From: Durusdinium trenchii
Lineage: Eukaryota > Sar > Dinophyceae > Suessiales > Symbiodiniaceae
Length of the DNA stretch: 64,000 nt
Assembly: GCA_963970005.1 (NCBI GenBank)
Contig: CAXAMN010026439.1
Location: forward strand, 206,235-270,234
Direction: 5' to 3'
Part shown: positions 23,101 to 33,854 of the stretch, in pieces
How the letters are laid out: every line of letters starts with the position of its first letter
How positions within the stretch are numbered: the first letter of the stretch is position 1
The notes under the pieces: generated by a model
Database searches by the model: none
What the model saw: the letters and a program-made list of their open reading frames with translations, nothing else
Told to the model about the DNA's origin: nothing
Program-made: the position numbers and the translations under genes

Positions 23101-24954
23101 AGACTGGATACGCTGAAGCAACATTATATCATAGCTAGTCAGACTAGTCAGATATCAGATGGCAAATAATAACCATATGTCCTTTACTCAATGCACAGTG
23201 TGACAGTCAGCTGAGGGAAGCCATGTGTTTGAAGCATGGGTGCAAGTGCTCCTTGAAGGTTGCCGACTTGCATGTAGCCGGCACGGTTTGCTGCGGCTGG
23301 TCATCTATTGGTGATCAACAGGGTGAAGCCGCATTGAGCCATGCCCATCTGATAACATGGGCAGGACAACGTTCTGTGCTGGAGGAACCGATTTTGATTC
23401 AGGAGAACGTTGTGTCGTTTCCAAGGGATTGCTTGACTTCAATGCTCCCGCAATACGAATGGACCTACAGCGTGCTATGTCCAACACAGTTTGGATGGCC
23501 TATTCGACGAGAGAGGCAGATCATGATGTAACTTGTCATGAACTATTGCATTCAAAGTTTAAACAGCTAGAGGCTAGAGGCCAACTACATGTTTAGATTT
23601 ACTAAGCCCAGCAGCCCTATAGCAAAATGCACATACTCTATGTGAAGTTTGCCATATGTGTTTGTGTCGGTGTTGGGTCCATTAAATTAAGTCAGTCATT
23701 GAGCACGTCTGCAATGTTCAGGAAGCTCTTTTGTTGTGAAGCTGTAATTGAAATATGTGAGTGGTAGTGGTCTATGACTGACTGTGACCGTGCTGCGAAC
23801 TAAGTGGACGCCACAAAACCAAGACACTTGGTTTCCGATCGCTCTTGACACCATTTACATCAATGTTTGCGCGTGGGCTGGGTTCTGACGCAAGCTGGTC
23901 AATGTTCTTTTGGGAGCACCGCGGCTGCAGTCTGGCTGTGTGTTTTAACATAATATACAATTTGTTGTATAAACACCGTGTATGTATGAGTCATGAAACA
24001 TATATCTGTATCTGACATGATGTATGTAACTGTGTAACTGTTACAACTTATACTTGATTACTTTAAGACCACCTAAGCATTCCAAATGAACTGCACCAGC
24101 GCAGGACTGACACAAAGAATCTCGACGATGAACTTCAATGGGCCGCCAAGCGTCCATGCAGTGTTTGGCGGGAGAACAATGATGAGGGCTCGCGGCCAGT
24201 GCTGGAAGATCCATCTGCTTTCGAGGACACACTCACTGGAACTGAGCAGAACTTCCTGAAGGATTATGAGTCTGCAACACCTGGCGGCATCTACAGCCTG
24301 AACCAAAATCCAGATGTGACAAACATGTGCAGCAATTCTCAGGCCAGTCTGTACATGATACACTTACAGTTTTAAGTTGAATTCAAGCAAGCGTTTAATT
24401 GAACATGAATAAGATTATGTCAGACACTATGTCTCCTCAAAGTGCCTAATCAATTAATCAATCAATATTTGGCGCTACCGCTGCTACCACCGTGCCACAC
24501 CATATGATAATACACTTTGTTGCGATGGCCCCAGGTGATGCCTACCTTGGTATCCTCAGCTTGCTTGTGGTATTCGGCTTTGCACAGACGATGGCTGACA
24601 CCGCACGAAGCATTGATGCTACAGGGCTTTCCTGTCCGTGTTCACTGGTCCTACGGTCACCAATGTTGCTCCTTTGCGTCACGACATGCGTATGAGACGA
24701 CCAAGGGCGACCACAGTGACAATGACCTGTACTCCGAAGAGAAGTTAGCACTTCTGAGGATTCGGCCTGGTCGACAACATGTTTTGAAGATGGCGGGGAA
24801 TAGCATGCACACGAATGTTTCAGGAGTTGCCATCTTGTATGCGTTGACTCAAATTAGCATCGACTGTGATCTTTTGAAGCTGCTTCAGCAGTCCCATAGG
24901 ATGGAACGCAATCCACGTTGCATTAAGCCCAATGTCAACCTGGGTGTCAAGTGA
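20149..24954 (+). CDS. Gene B: C5 cytosine DNA methyltransferase, eight exons
   Basis: Exons 20149-20294, 20452-21042, 21208-21709, 22099-22278, 22587-22985, 23199-23515, 24105-24342 and 24535-24954 join in consistent phase from ATG to TGA, giving about 930 residues. The N-terminal half has no recognised fold: a globular part (KPGSIEVVCTTKMVHAMIVY...), then Gln/Pro- and Asp/His-rich linkers. The C-terminal half carries the methyltransferase motifs: I (STAYSGIDSP), a GDIAEF turn, IV (AGTVCCGWSSIG, catalytic Cys kept, preceding Pro replaced by Val), VI (IQENVVSF), RRER, IX (LTPHEALMLQGFP) and X (MAGNSMHTNVSGVAILYAL). All seven inferred introns begin GC or GA, none GT. The enzyme should methylate cytosine using S-adenosylmethionine. 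Its position suggests it marks the element or host DNA; target and activity are inference. Confidence 0.8.
21902..21939 (+). repeat. Internal copy of the left terminal repeat, in a methyltransferase intron
   Basis: The 38 bp TAGGCATGTCCAAACTCACC... match the left terminus (6316-6353) with one difference (A for G). The similarity stops at the end of the GTTCCACCAC block. It lies in the GC-AG intron 21710-22098 of gene B, in the same orientation as the left end. No matching right end or target duplication was seen near it. Confidence 0.9.
22587..24954 (+). other. Catalytic domain of the gene B methyltransferase
   Basis: This part holds all recognisable C5-methyltransferase motifs over four exons. 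The segment between motif VI and IX (KNLDDELQWAAKRPCSVWRENND... and SLNQNPDVTNMCSNSQ, then VMPTLVSSACLWY) is where the target-recognition region of the family normally sits. The order I-IV-VI-VIII-IX-X is linear, not permuted. The Val in place of the usual Pro beside the catalytic Cys is unusual, and whether it is tolerated is not known here. Confidence 0.8.
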
Positions 24955-25838
24955 GCTTCAGTCTTACATGAGGACTTTGGAAACCTAAGAAGTATCTAGC
25001 CTTTGTTTGTTTGTTGATAGGTGGGAAAATAGTTTGTAATCTTTTTTGCTTTTCTACACACTTGTGGTCGTTGGCGAGACTTCATACAAGACAAAAAACA
25101 TGTATGTTTGTTTTGTGCTTTTTAACCTTGAAGCTCTTGTGACTCTTGTGTGCGACTGACTGACTCTGACACGGTTAGGTCAGCATAGGCCTAGGTCATA
25201 TCTCAACACCTAACGATGTTTGACTGGACCAGTCACATGTGACAAGCGTTCAGATTAGTTTAGATCAAACAAAGTGTCAATGCCAATCATATCAGACAAA
25301 TCAGACAAATGATGTTTCTCAGAATGCATCAGTATACCGTGTCAGTATGTCAGTCTATGCGAGCTTGGTTCAGCTGGTCTAGCCTACGTTGTCCAACCCA
25401 GATCAAGTTGCAGGAGGAAGAAATGCTTTTCTTTCAAGCCGCAAGCCGCTTGAGTCAGAGAGTCCCTTGAGTTTATCATTGTCACGGCTACAGCTGTCAC
25501 AAACTAACGAGACCTCAACTTAACTTAACCTCATTTGTGAATTGAATTATTCAATCACAATCTGTAAAGATTTCTTTGCTTTGTGATTCAGTGCTGCTTC
25601 TTTGATGTTTTCTGTCAATTGTGTTAGAGGTTTGTTGTGTGTTATTCAGGTTGCACTGCGGGCACTCTTGTTGAGATTGCTAGCTTAAATTGCATAACAA
25701 CCTAACACACACTTAATGTGTCACTGTGTCACCGCCGATGTTGTTCTTTTGCTGATGTCGCTAATGAATGTAGCTGTTTTGAGAGCTCGAGTGTTCTCCC
25801 TGAACATTGCACGCTCTTTGTCTTTTAGACTTTGCACG
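24955..25838. other. Intergenic region between genes B and C
   Basis: AT-rich sequence with no supported exon. It should contain the 3' end of gene B and the upstream region of gene C. No strong terminator or poly(A) signal motif is evident. Confidence 0.5.
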
Positions 25839-28800
25839 ATGATGATGGCGTCGGCGTCGGCGTCAGCGACTGACACCGATGGATCAGGCACGGCGGTGCC
25901 TGCAACACCGTCAGGTGTGTGCGGACTCACACTTAATCCAGCCATGCAATACAACAAGAGTGCCACGCTCAGCGACATTTTTGGTCCTAGTGTTCAACCA
26001 GGGCGAGAATTGGTGGACATCATTACAAGGACATACCAGGTGCAAGCCAAAGCCAAACCATAACATAAACTATTCTGTGCTGTGTACGGTGTTTATGCGA
26101 TACATGGCTAGAATGATTAACAAGAGCCATTGGGGAAACAAACAAGGTTGAGACTCTGACACAAGGGTCAAAAGGCTAGGGTCAGTCAGAAGACATAAGA
26201 CTTGTAATGTAAAAGTTTTACATAAAACATCATATTAACCTTTTGTTCGTTTGTTTGCGTATGCGCTGACCGTCGGACACTCATACTCGTACTGAATGCA
26301 CAAGATTTCCAGGTTCCATCGCTCAAGAAGTTGCCGTGGTTTCAGGGACAAGCAAGAACTATCACGAGGCATCCGTTGAACAGCAGACGACAAGAAACAG
26401 TCCTCGCTACGTACACCAAGTCTGTGCAGCAGCGTGGAGTGATCAGGGGTGTTCGTGGTGAAGCGTGGGTTCAGGCACCCAACATTGATTCTGGTGAAGT
26501 CAGCTATGGTGCTCTGACCTTTGCCACCTTGCAACTTGCAAGAACCTAGTGATTTTTTGTTATGTAATGTTTCCCAATGAGTGCAGTCGTCAAGTCAAGC
26601 AATGTTAATGTTTGAAAAGAAATTGCTGAGTCATGGTCGTATCATGGATGACTGATGACCCAATCATGTGCTCCTGTCTCATGCAGCTCATGCGACATGT
26701 GCTTTGTTATCTAGTTTGCTCATGCCATGTCAGGTGCGAAGCCTTTTACAAGGCATATGAAGCACCTGACAGCCCAGAGTATCCCAACCTTCTATTGACT
26801 GCCAAGTATGGCTTGGACGTGGTGGTATTCGACGCGCGCACACCGGATTCAGTGTTGCAGTTCTTGATCCTCGTCAGCGCTCCAAACATAGTGTTACTGT
26901 TTTCAAATCCTTGTGGTGTTTGGTCCCATGGTTCATGGTAATGGTGGGGTTCCAATTTGTTTTGTTCATCAGTTGTTCATCACTGTCATCACCATTAGGC
27001 ATGCAGCATCAGCTCACTCATTCAATCACTTTGATCCTGACACAAGTGCTATTTGGTACCCGTTGTTTCCCTTACCCTTGGGCCCTTATGAGTTAGTTCA
27101 ATTTTTGAGATTTGTTGACTCATTGACAATGACTTTGAGGATTACGTACCATAATGCATTCCACCAGGGTGCGCAGACTTCTTTTCTTGAACTTATCACG
27201 AAGATCCCAGAGGCGCTGTGGCTGCGGTCCTTGAATAATAAACTTGATTTGCATGTTTTTGTTTTCTGTTGAACTGTTTTGTTCATAGGTATTGAAAAAC
27301 TGTAGAAGAGCATTGATCAACTGTGTGTTTCACCTGGGTCAGGCTGAGAAAGCATGGGGCAACTACAAGTTGGCACATGCAATCAACACGAGGCAGGCAG
27401 ACTACGAAACGAAGTATCGCACCATGCTTGAAGCTGAGTTTCCTGCCACATGGGTGTCCTTTCGCCACTATGAAGCTACGAGGGCTATTTACAACATGTT
27501 GGGCAAATATGGATGCCTCACGGAAATGAAAGCATTTGTTTCTGATGCTTGTGACTTCCTGGCGAATGAGCTTTCCCATGACACGGTGATCTTCTGTATG
27601 AAAGAAGTCCTCACACAGTTGCCAGCGGTCTTCAACATTATGTCCGAGGAAGAGAAGCAATCGATTCTGCTTGAAGCTGTCTACCTGTGTGCTACTTGGA
27701 TTACGTTAAGAAATAAATCCACATGATAAGTATGTGTCCTTGGTCATGTTCATAGTATATGCTTGGAGGTCTAGGGCGCACCACCCTTGGCTGTCTAGGT
27801 CACAGTAGTGTCCTTGAGTTCATTTTGTAATGTTTAAGGAATTGTTTTTGACTTCATGTTGTTGTTGTTGTAGCTGTGTTTTGTCTATGTTTTGTTCTGA
27901 ACTGTTTTGTTATGTGTTGTTTTCTTTGTTTTCTGATGGATTTATGGTTTTTCTCAATGGCTTAGGTTCCTTTCAATATCAACAACATGCCGTGGTTGGT
28001 GAAAAAGGCTTCTTCAGCTGCGTCAGAGATACAACTAGTTCTCACACCAGTGGATGGCAAGGTGTTTGAGCTACAACGGAAGACTCGCCTTCAAAAGGAG
28101 CAGCGGAAGAATACACGTGATCCTCAACAAGTTTTGGCTGAAGATGCACAAGCAAAAGCACAGAAGGAGGAGAAAAGAGCAAAAGCCAAAGCAAAGGCAT
28201 CATCCAAGGGTGCAGCGAAACCAAAGGCTAGATCAAACAAGACAACAGAAGACATCACCGAAGATACTGCCAAGGAGACTGAAGAGGTCATTGTCAACGG
28301 TCCTGGCGGTTCAACACTTGCCCGCCCGAAGCTGTTCTTAGACTGCCTGATCTTGGCAATCAGGTCTGCAGTCATGGCGGCGCGTGCAAAGTTCGGCTTG
28401 CCCTTTGACGTTGTCAAATCTGATCTTGACCCCACTGATGAGAGACCCATGAAGTACACTGAGATGGAGGTGAAGATTCTCAGGGCCAACGTGCGGGCCG
28501 GTTTGCATTTCGCTTTGCAGGGAAGTGGTATGATCAATGGAAAATCTCACAAGAAGTGGTCTAGCTTCAGGCCAGCCCTGCAATCTTCTGTCATCTCTTC
28601 CTATGAGCAGGCAGGGGTTGTCAACAAAAGCACATCAAGAAAGGTCTTTGGCTGGTTGGTTAATTTGTTGAGCGGTTTGTTCATGCTTAAGTGCTGTACT
28701 AAGTACTACATGATCGTAGGTCCATATGTTGTTTCACTGAGCAACTACTCAGGCATTGAGCAGTGCCAACACATTAGTGGTGGTGTCTGGACAGCAAGGG

Positions 28801-31800
28801 TCTTCGGACAGTCAAGCAGTGGCAGCGCTGAGTGATGCTCTGATCTCTGCCGCTTCTACCAAGACTGCAGTGCAAGGTCATGGTGAGAAGATTGCTCAGT
28901 GGGCTTCATCCGCGTGGGAACCAGTGATTGATGCATTCTTGAGTTGGGTGGCAATGGAAGGTGGTGCCACGAAATGTGCAGATCCGCTTTCTCCTCAAAA
29001 CGCAAATGGTGGAGAAATCTTGCCTTTGCAGGACACTGTGGTCAAGCATCTGGCTTTTCACAAAGTTTCAGAATCATGGGCCGCTATGTGTTGCTGTGGA
29101 GAGCACAGGCATGCTCGCAAAGAAAACATTCGTAGTAGTTTTTATTATGCACTTGTTTGTCGGTTAAAGTTTGTTGCGTTGTTCTGTCGCTGATGTTGAT
29201 AGATAGTCGTATTGCTTTAGCTTTTCAATATCATAGTTAATCAGTGTTCACCTCACATCACATCTTCTTGTTGCTGGAAGGTGCAATGCCTCTTCATGTC
29301 CAGTGCATCAACAAGAGAACACAGATGTCCTGGATGTTGTGTTCCAGATCGTGCGCCTGACTTGTCAGGAATTGAGGGCAAGCTTGGTAGCATTTGGGGT
29401 GAGGCTGCGAAAGTTTCAGGTTGACAACGAGGGTGGGATTCCTGACGCCATTGAGAAACATGCCCAGAAGGATTTGCTGAAGAAGATGTTGACTCCTAGC
29501 GCCATCATGCGCATGACGCGTACGAGACCTGAGTACATCATGCAACAGCTCTTGAAGGTCTTGGGTTCGAGGACTGAGTTTCAGAAGATTGATCTGAAAA
29601 GCCTCATCAACTCGCATCAAGCAGCGTTCTATGAGATTGACTCTGTTTGTGGGTTGGCGGAACCTGAGACGCTGGCATCTGTGTATGGCGCCGCTATGAC
29701 TTCATTGCTGAAGAACAAGTCATTCCGAATTGATGATGTCACGGATTCCGTCAATGAGAGCAAGAAAGCTGACCAGAGCGCCAAGGCAACTGCAGCTGCA
29801 GAAGCAAGTGCGGTGCATGTAGGGCCCAATGCTATTGGAAACTCTGTGACGTCGCAGGCAGCGCTGAGCCAGTTTGGCATTCGCCTTGATTATGCAAACC
29901 CAGATGATGTGTCATCATTGCTGAAGAAGGCAGAGTCTTTGTTTGTCTTGAGGTCATTCATGTCAGCTCAAATCACCGCTGAATGCAGGAGCAATGCTCA
30001 AAAAGGTTTTGTTGTTACAACTGTTTAAAAAGCACATTGACCATTGACAACTGACAACTACTAACTACAATGTTTACGTTACACAGCGGTTGGAGCACGG
30101 TCAAGTTATGTCCATCACTATGAGATCGCTTTGCAAATGTGTAAAATGTTTGTGTTGTTTGTGTCCCAACCCACCAGGACCCTAGATAGCACGAGTGGTG
30201 CAGACAAACAGATCCTCTACAACGTCCGTCGCACAGAGAAGGGAGACAAGGTTGTCAGCACGACTGAGGTTTTGCTCGAGCTGCCGCTCTCTATCTACAT
30301 CAGTTCTATGATGGATGAGATGAAACAGGATGAGCCTGTAAAAGATCTTCTACACAAAGTGTTGGGCGAAGATGCCATCAAGGAATTCAAGACTCACTTT
30401 TGGGGTGAAGTGTGTACTTGGACTGAATCTGGCACAGCGTAGCACATGACATTAGGCTTTATGCTTTTACATTGAAAACTACATCGCGGTGCAAACCCAA
30501 CGTCTCGACTGTGTTCATTGGTCATAAATTCATTGGTAAGTAATATGTAATTACAACAACATCAGCCAGGGATTAACAGCCCAGCTGATCACTAACCAAG
30601 GGACAGCTAAGCGGCTAAGCATCTATGCACATGTATTGAACTGTGTGTTGGAGTGATGAGGATGAGGTATGTGCAAATCTATTGGTTCATCATCTATCAA
30701 AAGCACTGGGTGGCCGCTGGGGTTAACATCTCTTGTTTTGTCCAAGGCACTCACCCTCCAAGCTTCCCGAACCAAAAGTTGCCCAAGCAGATCAACTACC
30801 TGCAGTTGACCGCTGTGAACGAGAACCACACGTCAATAGGCCAGACTTGGCACAAACAAACAACAGTGACAACAGTAAATAGAATAGAACGGTATGTTAT
30901 GTTTGTAAGACTAAAAGCTCGCTCGATCACTAGTTCATCATTGATTTATTATTCATCAACCGATGTGTTTTCTTTACATCCATAATCCATGACTCCATGA
31001 CAAAACAGTTACTGGAGTTGATAGTCTTTATGTATCACTTGAGCTGTCCAACAGAACCTACTATATAACCTACTATCCCATACTTGATGAGGAGTTCCAT
31101 TGCAGCTCGATGAGGATGATACCAAACCAAGTCCTATCTCATTTTGGCTCTCTGGTATTCATTGCAACGCTGCGGATGGAGAAGTGGTGTGTCCCGCTTG
31201 GATGGTGCCACCAACAGAGATTGCAAACCCCACCATGATCTTTTGCCAGGATGAAAAGGAGAACTATTCACGGATCAATTTCGATGGCCGCACCATCCTC
31301 TATGCCAAGTCTTTCTTGAAGTTCAACCCGGAACCAGACACCCCAGTGGTGCTCAAGCGGATTGGCGATAAGGTCTATGCGCTTTTGGTTCGCGAACACT
31401 TGTCACTTGTTTTCAACCATACCAATCATTGTCTTTGTATGTTGCGCAAACGGCGCAAACAGACACATTATCTAGCGTGAACAGTCTTGTCAAGTTGTCA
31501 AGAGTGGAATAGTGTTTATCGTACCAGTCAATGACTTGAGGCCCTCAAGGTCCCTAGGCCTTAGGCTAGGCAGCCTTAGGGATTGGTTGCATGATTTTGA
31601 CTTTGGGTTGCCCGCCGCCTATCCCTACTTGCTCGGCCCAGGCCCTTTGAGGATTGCAAAGCCTCCAAGAGAGGCGCTAAGCGCAATGCTGATGCCATGA
31701 GCTCCGGTGCTGCCACTCTTCCATCAAGCCAAGTCATCCTTGGTGGATTGGGACTTCAGAAAGCAAGTTCGAAGTCCAAGGCAGCCGACGGAACCAAGCG

Positions 31801-31840
31801 TGCCCGTGTAAATAAGAACGCGAAGCACCTGACTTCCTAG
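25839..31840 (+). CDS. Gene C: unrecognised protein of about 1,180 residues, about 13 exons
   Basis: ATG at 25839 (MMMASASASATDTDG) to TAG at 31838-31840. Exons supported by matching phases: 25839-26039, 26313-26530, 26734-about 26878, 27289-27678, 27966-28610, 28753-29087, 29281-29988, 30178-30404, 30747-30814, 31106-31372, 31652-31840. Two smaller ones near 26998-27090 and 27168-27225 are likely. Donors are GT, GC and GA. Visible features: a helical lysine/alanine-rich stretch (AQAKAQKEEKRAKAKAKASS), several leucine-rich helical blocks, and a basic C-terminus (SSKSKAADGTKRARVNKN) that could be a nuclear signal. I recognise no enzyme motif. It is the largest gene of the element and keeps long intact frames, which suggests selection. 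Structural, DNA-binding or accessory transposition roles are all possible. Confidence 0.6.
27768..27800 (+). repeat. Single diverged minisatellite unit in a gene C intron
   Basis: GAGGTCTAGGGCGCACCACCCTTGG matches the unit of the tandem array at 19185-19575. It lies in the intron 27679-27965, showing that the repeat unit is also dispersed singly. Confidence 0.7.
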
Positions 31841-33061
31841 CCTCCTGCCTCCTAGAGAGATTCTGTGCAGGAGTTTGCTACCTGAGTACTTTGGGATTGA
31901 GTTGGTTGGGTCAACGGTTGGGTGTAGCTATCTTAGCAATCTTCATCTTCAAAGATTCAATGAGAATCTGGGACTATGAGAATCTTCCGGACTCTGAGAC
32001 TCTGGGCCTCAATTTCCTTTTAGCTTCCAAAAAACAAACACTAGTCACTAGCGCAATGATCATTACTATTCGACTATTTGTGATGTTTATGTAAATAGCT
32101 AGCCAGGCCACAGCCAGAAGCAGAACCACCAACATCCCACGGTCTCACTCACGCCACAGTCTCATGAAGCAGCTGAGTTTTGCTGGCTGTGATCCATCAG
32201 CGGTTTCATCGGTCATGGGTTTGGTGAAATAAGTTGGCAATGGCCCAATGTCACCAATGTGATGTTACCATGGATTGCGTAGTTAACAAACATACTCTTG
32301 CAAGCATTCACTTTAAACTAGCAGGGTTTATTCCATGGGTTGCAAGACATCATACCTGTTACAGCCAGGTGCGTATGTTTGAGCAAAACACAGCTGCATT
32401 TTGCAATCTTTTGCATCACCACCACGATGCATTGCGCACCACGTGAACCTTCGACCTGGGATCTCTCCCACGCATGAGCTTTGGTGTGTTTTGCAACCAT
32501 TGTTTGAATAAGACTTTGATGACTTTTCTTCAAAACATAATTTAGTGTCAAATGGCTTATCAGGTCTTCACATTTGACAGAATAGCTCATGAGCTTATGC
32601 CCAATCCCTAGCTTTGAGATTCCTGTCTTAGAAGAGATAAGACTGAAGTAGGCTCAACCGCGCAGGCGACGCACAGGCTGATCGCAAAACAAAGTGTGTC
32701 GGCCAGATTTCAAGAGTTCCACATCAACTTTAGAGTAAGTTATTTGTTGCTCGCTATAGACTTTTGACAAACAAACATGTTCTCACCGTGCTCACCTCAC
32801 CTCCAGGGCATGGCACACAAAAGCTATGTTTTTTTTGGTGTGTGCATTCAAGTTCTATCCACCGCAGGTGGCTTCTGGTGCACCTTTAGCTGCGACATGC
32901 TGCAGCAATTGCTGGTACAGTAGGGAAAAAAAGAGTACATTGTTGCGCGCGCAGCTTGCAACCATTAGATGTGGAGTGAAATGTGAGTTGAGTCTATTGC
33001 TACAAGAAGGAGGCACTAGTATGATGTACATTTGCTACAGGACTAAGACATATACTCCCAA
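31841..33061. other. Right subterminal non-coding region of the giant transposon
   Basis: About 1.2 kb without a supported exon between gene C and the right terminal repeat. Only short frames are present. No inverted copy of the left subterminal region is visible by eye. Confidence 0.5.
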
Positions 33062-33132
33062 GGGCGGCATGTTGCCATGCCGCCCCTGTACTGGTGGAAC
33101 ATCCACCAGAAGGGATTTGGACATCCCTACAG
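33062..33132 (+). other. Cluster of three hairpins at the right transposon end
   Basis: A perfect 10-bp stem, GGGCGGCATG (33062-33071) with CATGCCGCCC (33076-33085), has loop TTGC. A perfect 8-bp stem, CTGGTGGA (33091-33098) with TCCACCAG (33102-33109), has loop ACA. A 6-bp stem, AGGGAT (33111-33116) with ATCCCT (33123-33128), is third. CTGT (33086-33089) can close the last two with ACAG (33129-33132). The second and third stems are within the terminal repeat, so this end could fold into a branched structure when single-stranded. Confidence 0.7.
33078..33129 (-). repeat. Right terminal inverted repeat (52 bp)
   Basis: The reverse complement begins TAGGGATGTCCAAA and aligns without gaps to the left end over 52 positions (36 identical). 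Shared blocks are TGTCCAAA, GTTCCACCA, TACA and GGGCGGCA. The first eight bases, TAGGGATG, match what is known of hAT-type termini. Confidence 0.85.
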
Positions 33133-33138
33133 TATGGT
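33130..33138 (+). repeat. Right 9-bp target-site duplication of the giant transposon
   Basis: CAGTATGGT, an exact copy of 6307-6315. The LINE reading frame resumes at the next base. Confidence 0.85.
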
Positions 33139-33854
33139 GCACTCCTTGGTGAACTCAAGGACTTGCAAGGCAAGATTGAGGAGGCTCAAAAGGAATTGAT
33201 GCAACATACTGAGAAGTACAACCTGCAGTTGGAGAAAGAGAAGCAGCTGGCAGAAGCGGAGATCGAAGATGGCAAATTCACGGAAGAGAAGCTGAATGGA
33301 ATTTTCCATAGCAATGAGGAGCAGCTTTAGGCCTTCACCAGGCAACTTGCTGAGTCTGCTGCCAAAAGAAGGAAGTGCGGATAACACGTGTTCAAGCGGT
33401 TTGAGCGTTCAGGGGACAGCTTCCTTTCGTGAAGCGCCAGGGGTTTGTGAGCAGCAGATGAGCTGTTTGCAACGTTTTTGGACATCAAGGGGAAGTTGAT
33501 GTGACGAAGACAAGTTTTCACGATCTAGGCTCAGAACAGCCGATAGCAGCTACTGTCTGTGAAGGGGCATGGGCATTGGCAGCAGCTGGAAGTTCTGAGG
33601 CGGTTTCTGACCCGCCTCCTGACACTCAAGGCAACAAATGGGTGTCCGACGCTGATGGGGTTGAAGTCAGCATGACACCAGCTGAGGATGAGCCCTGGGA
33701 CCAACAACCCATGGCTTACATGGCGCAAAATCTCCAATGCAGATGGGGGAATCCCAAAAATCGTTGCTTTGCTAACTCACAGCTGGGCAGGGACCTTCAT
33801 GGGGGGCTCAAATCTCTTGACATCACTCACCTTGCTTCGTTGAGGCCTTTGTAG
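33139..33854 (+). pseudogene. LINE ORF1, C-terminal part
   Basis: The frame reads ALLGELKDLQGKIEEAQKEL and continues as charged heptad-like helix to a stop at 33330. Related sequence continues in other frames to about 33854 (DTQGNKWVSDADGVEV...). The helical part is probably a coiled coil, as in many LINE ORF1 proteins. It is interrupted by frameshifts. Confidence 0.5.

Larger units (their letters stand above)
6316..33129 (+). mobile_element. Giant 26.8-kb DNA transposon with transposase-like, methyltransferase and unknown genes
   Basis: The ends are 52-bp imperfect inverted repeats beginning TAGG, aligned without gaps at 36 of 52 positions. They are flanked by a 9-bp duplication, and excision restores the LINE reading frame. 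Inside, all three multi-exon genes point right: a hAT-like transposase candidate (A), a C5 cytosine methyltransferase (B) and an unknown protein of about 1,180 residues (C). The CTACTAG repeats of host DNA are not seen in it. TAGGGATG at the right end resembles hAT termini (the Ac element begins C/TAGGGATGA), but hAT elements normally make 8-bp duplications, whereas 9 bp is more like MULEs. Family assignment is therefore open; the element boundaries are well supported. Confidence 0.85.

Noticed and set aside
31131..31150. CATTTTGGCTC, a partial spliced-leader match
   Set aside because: It lies inside a gene C exon that reads through in frame, stops matching before CAAG, and has no retroposition context.
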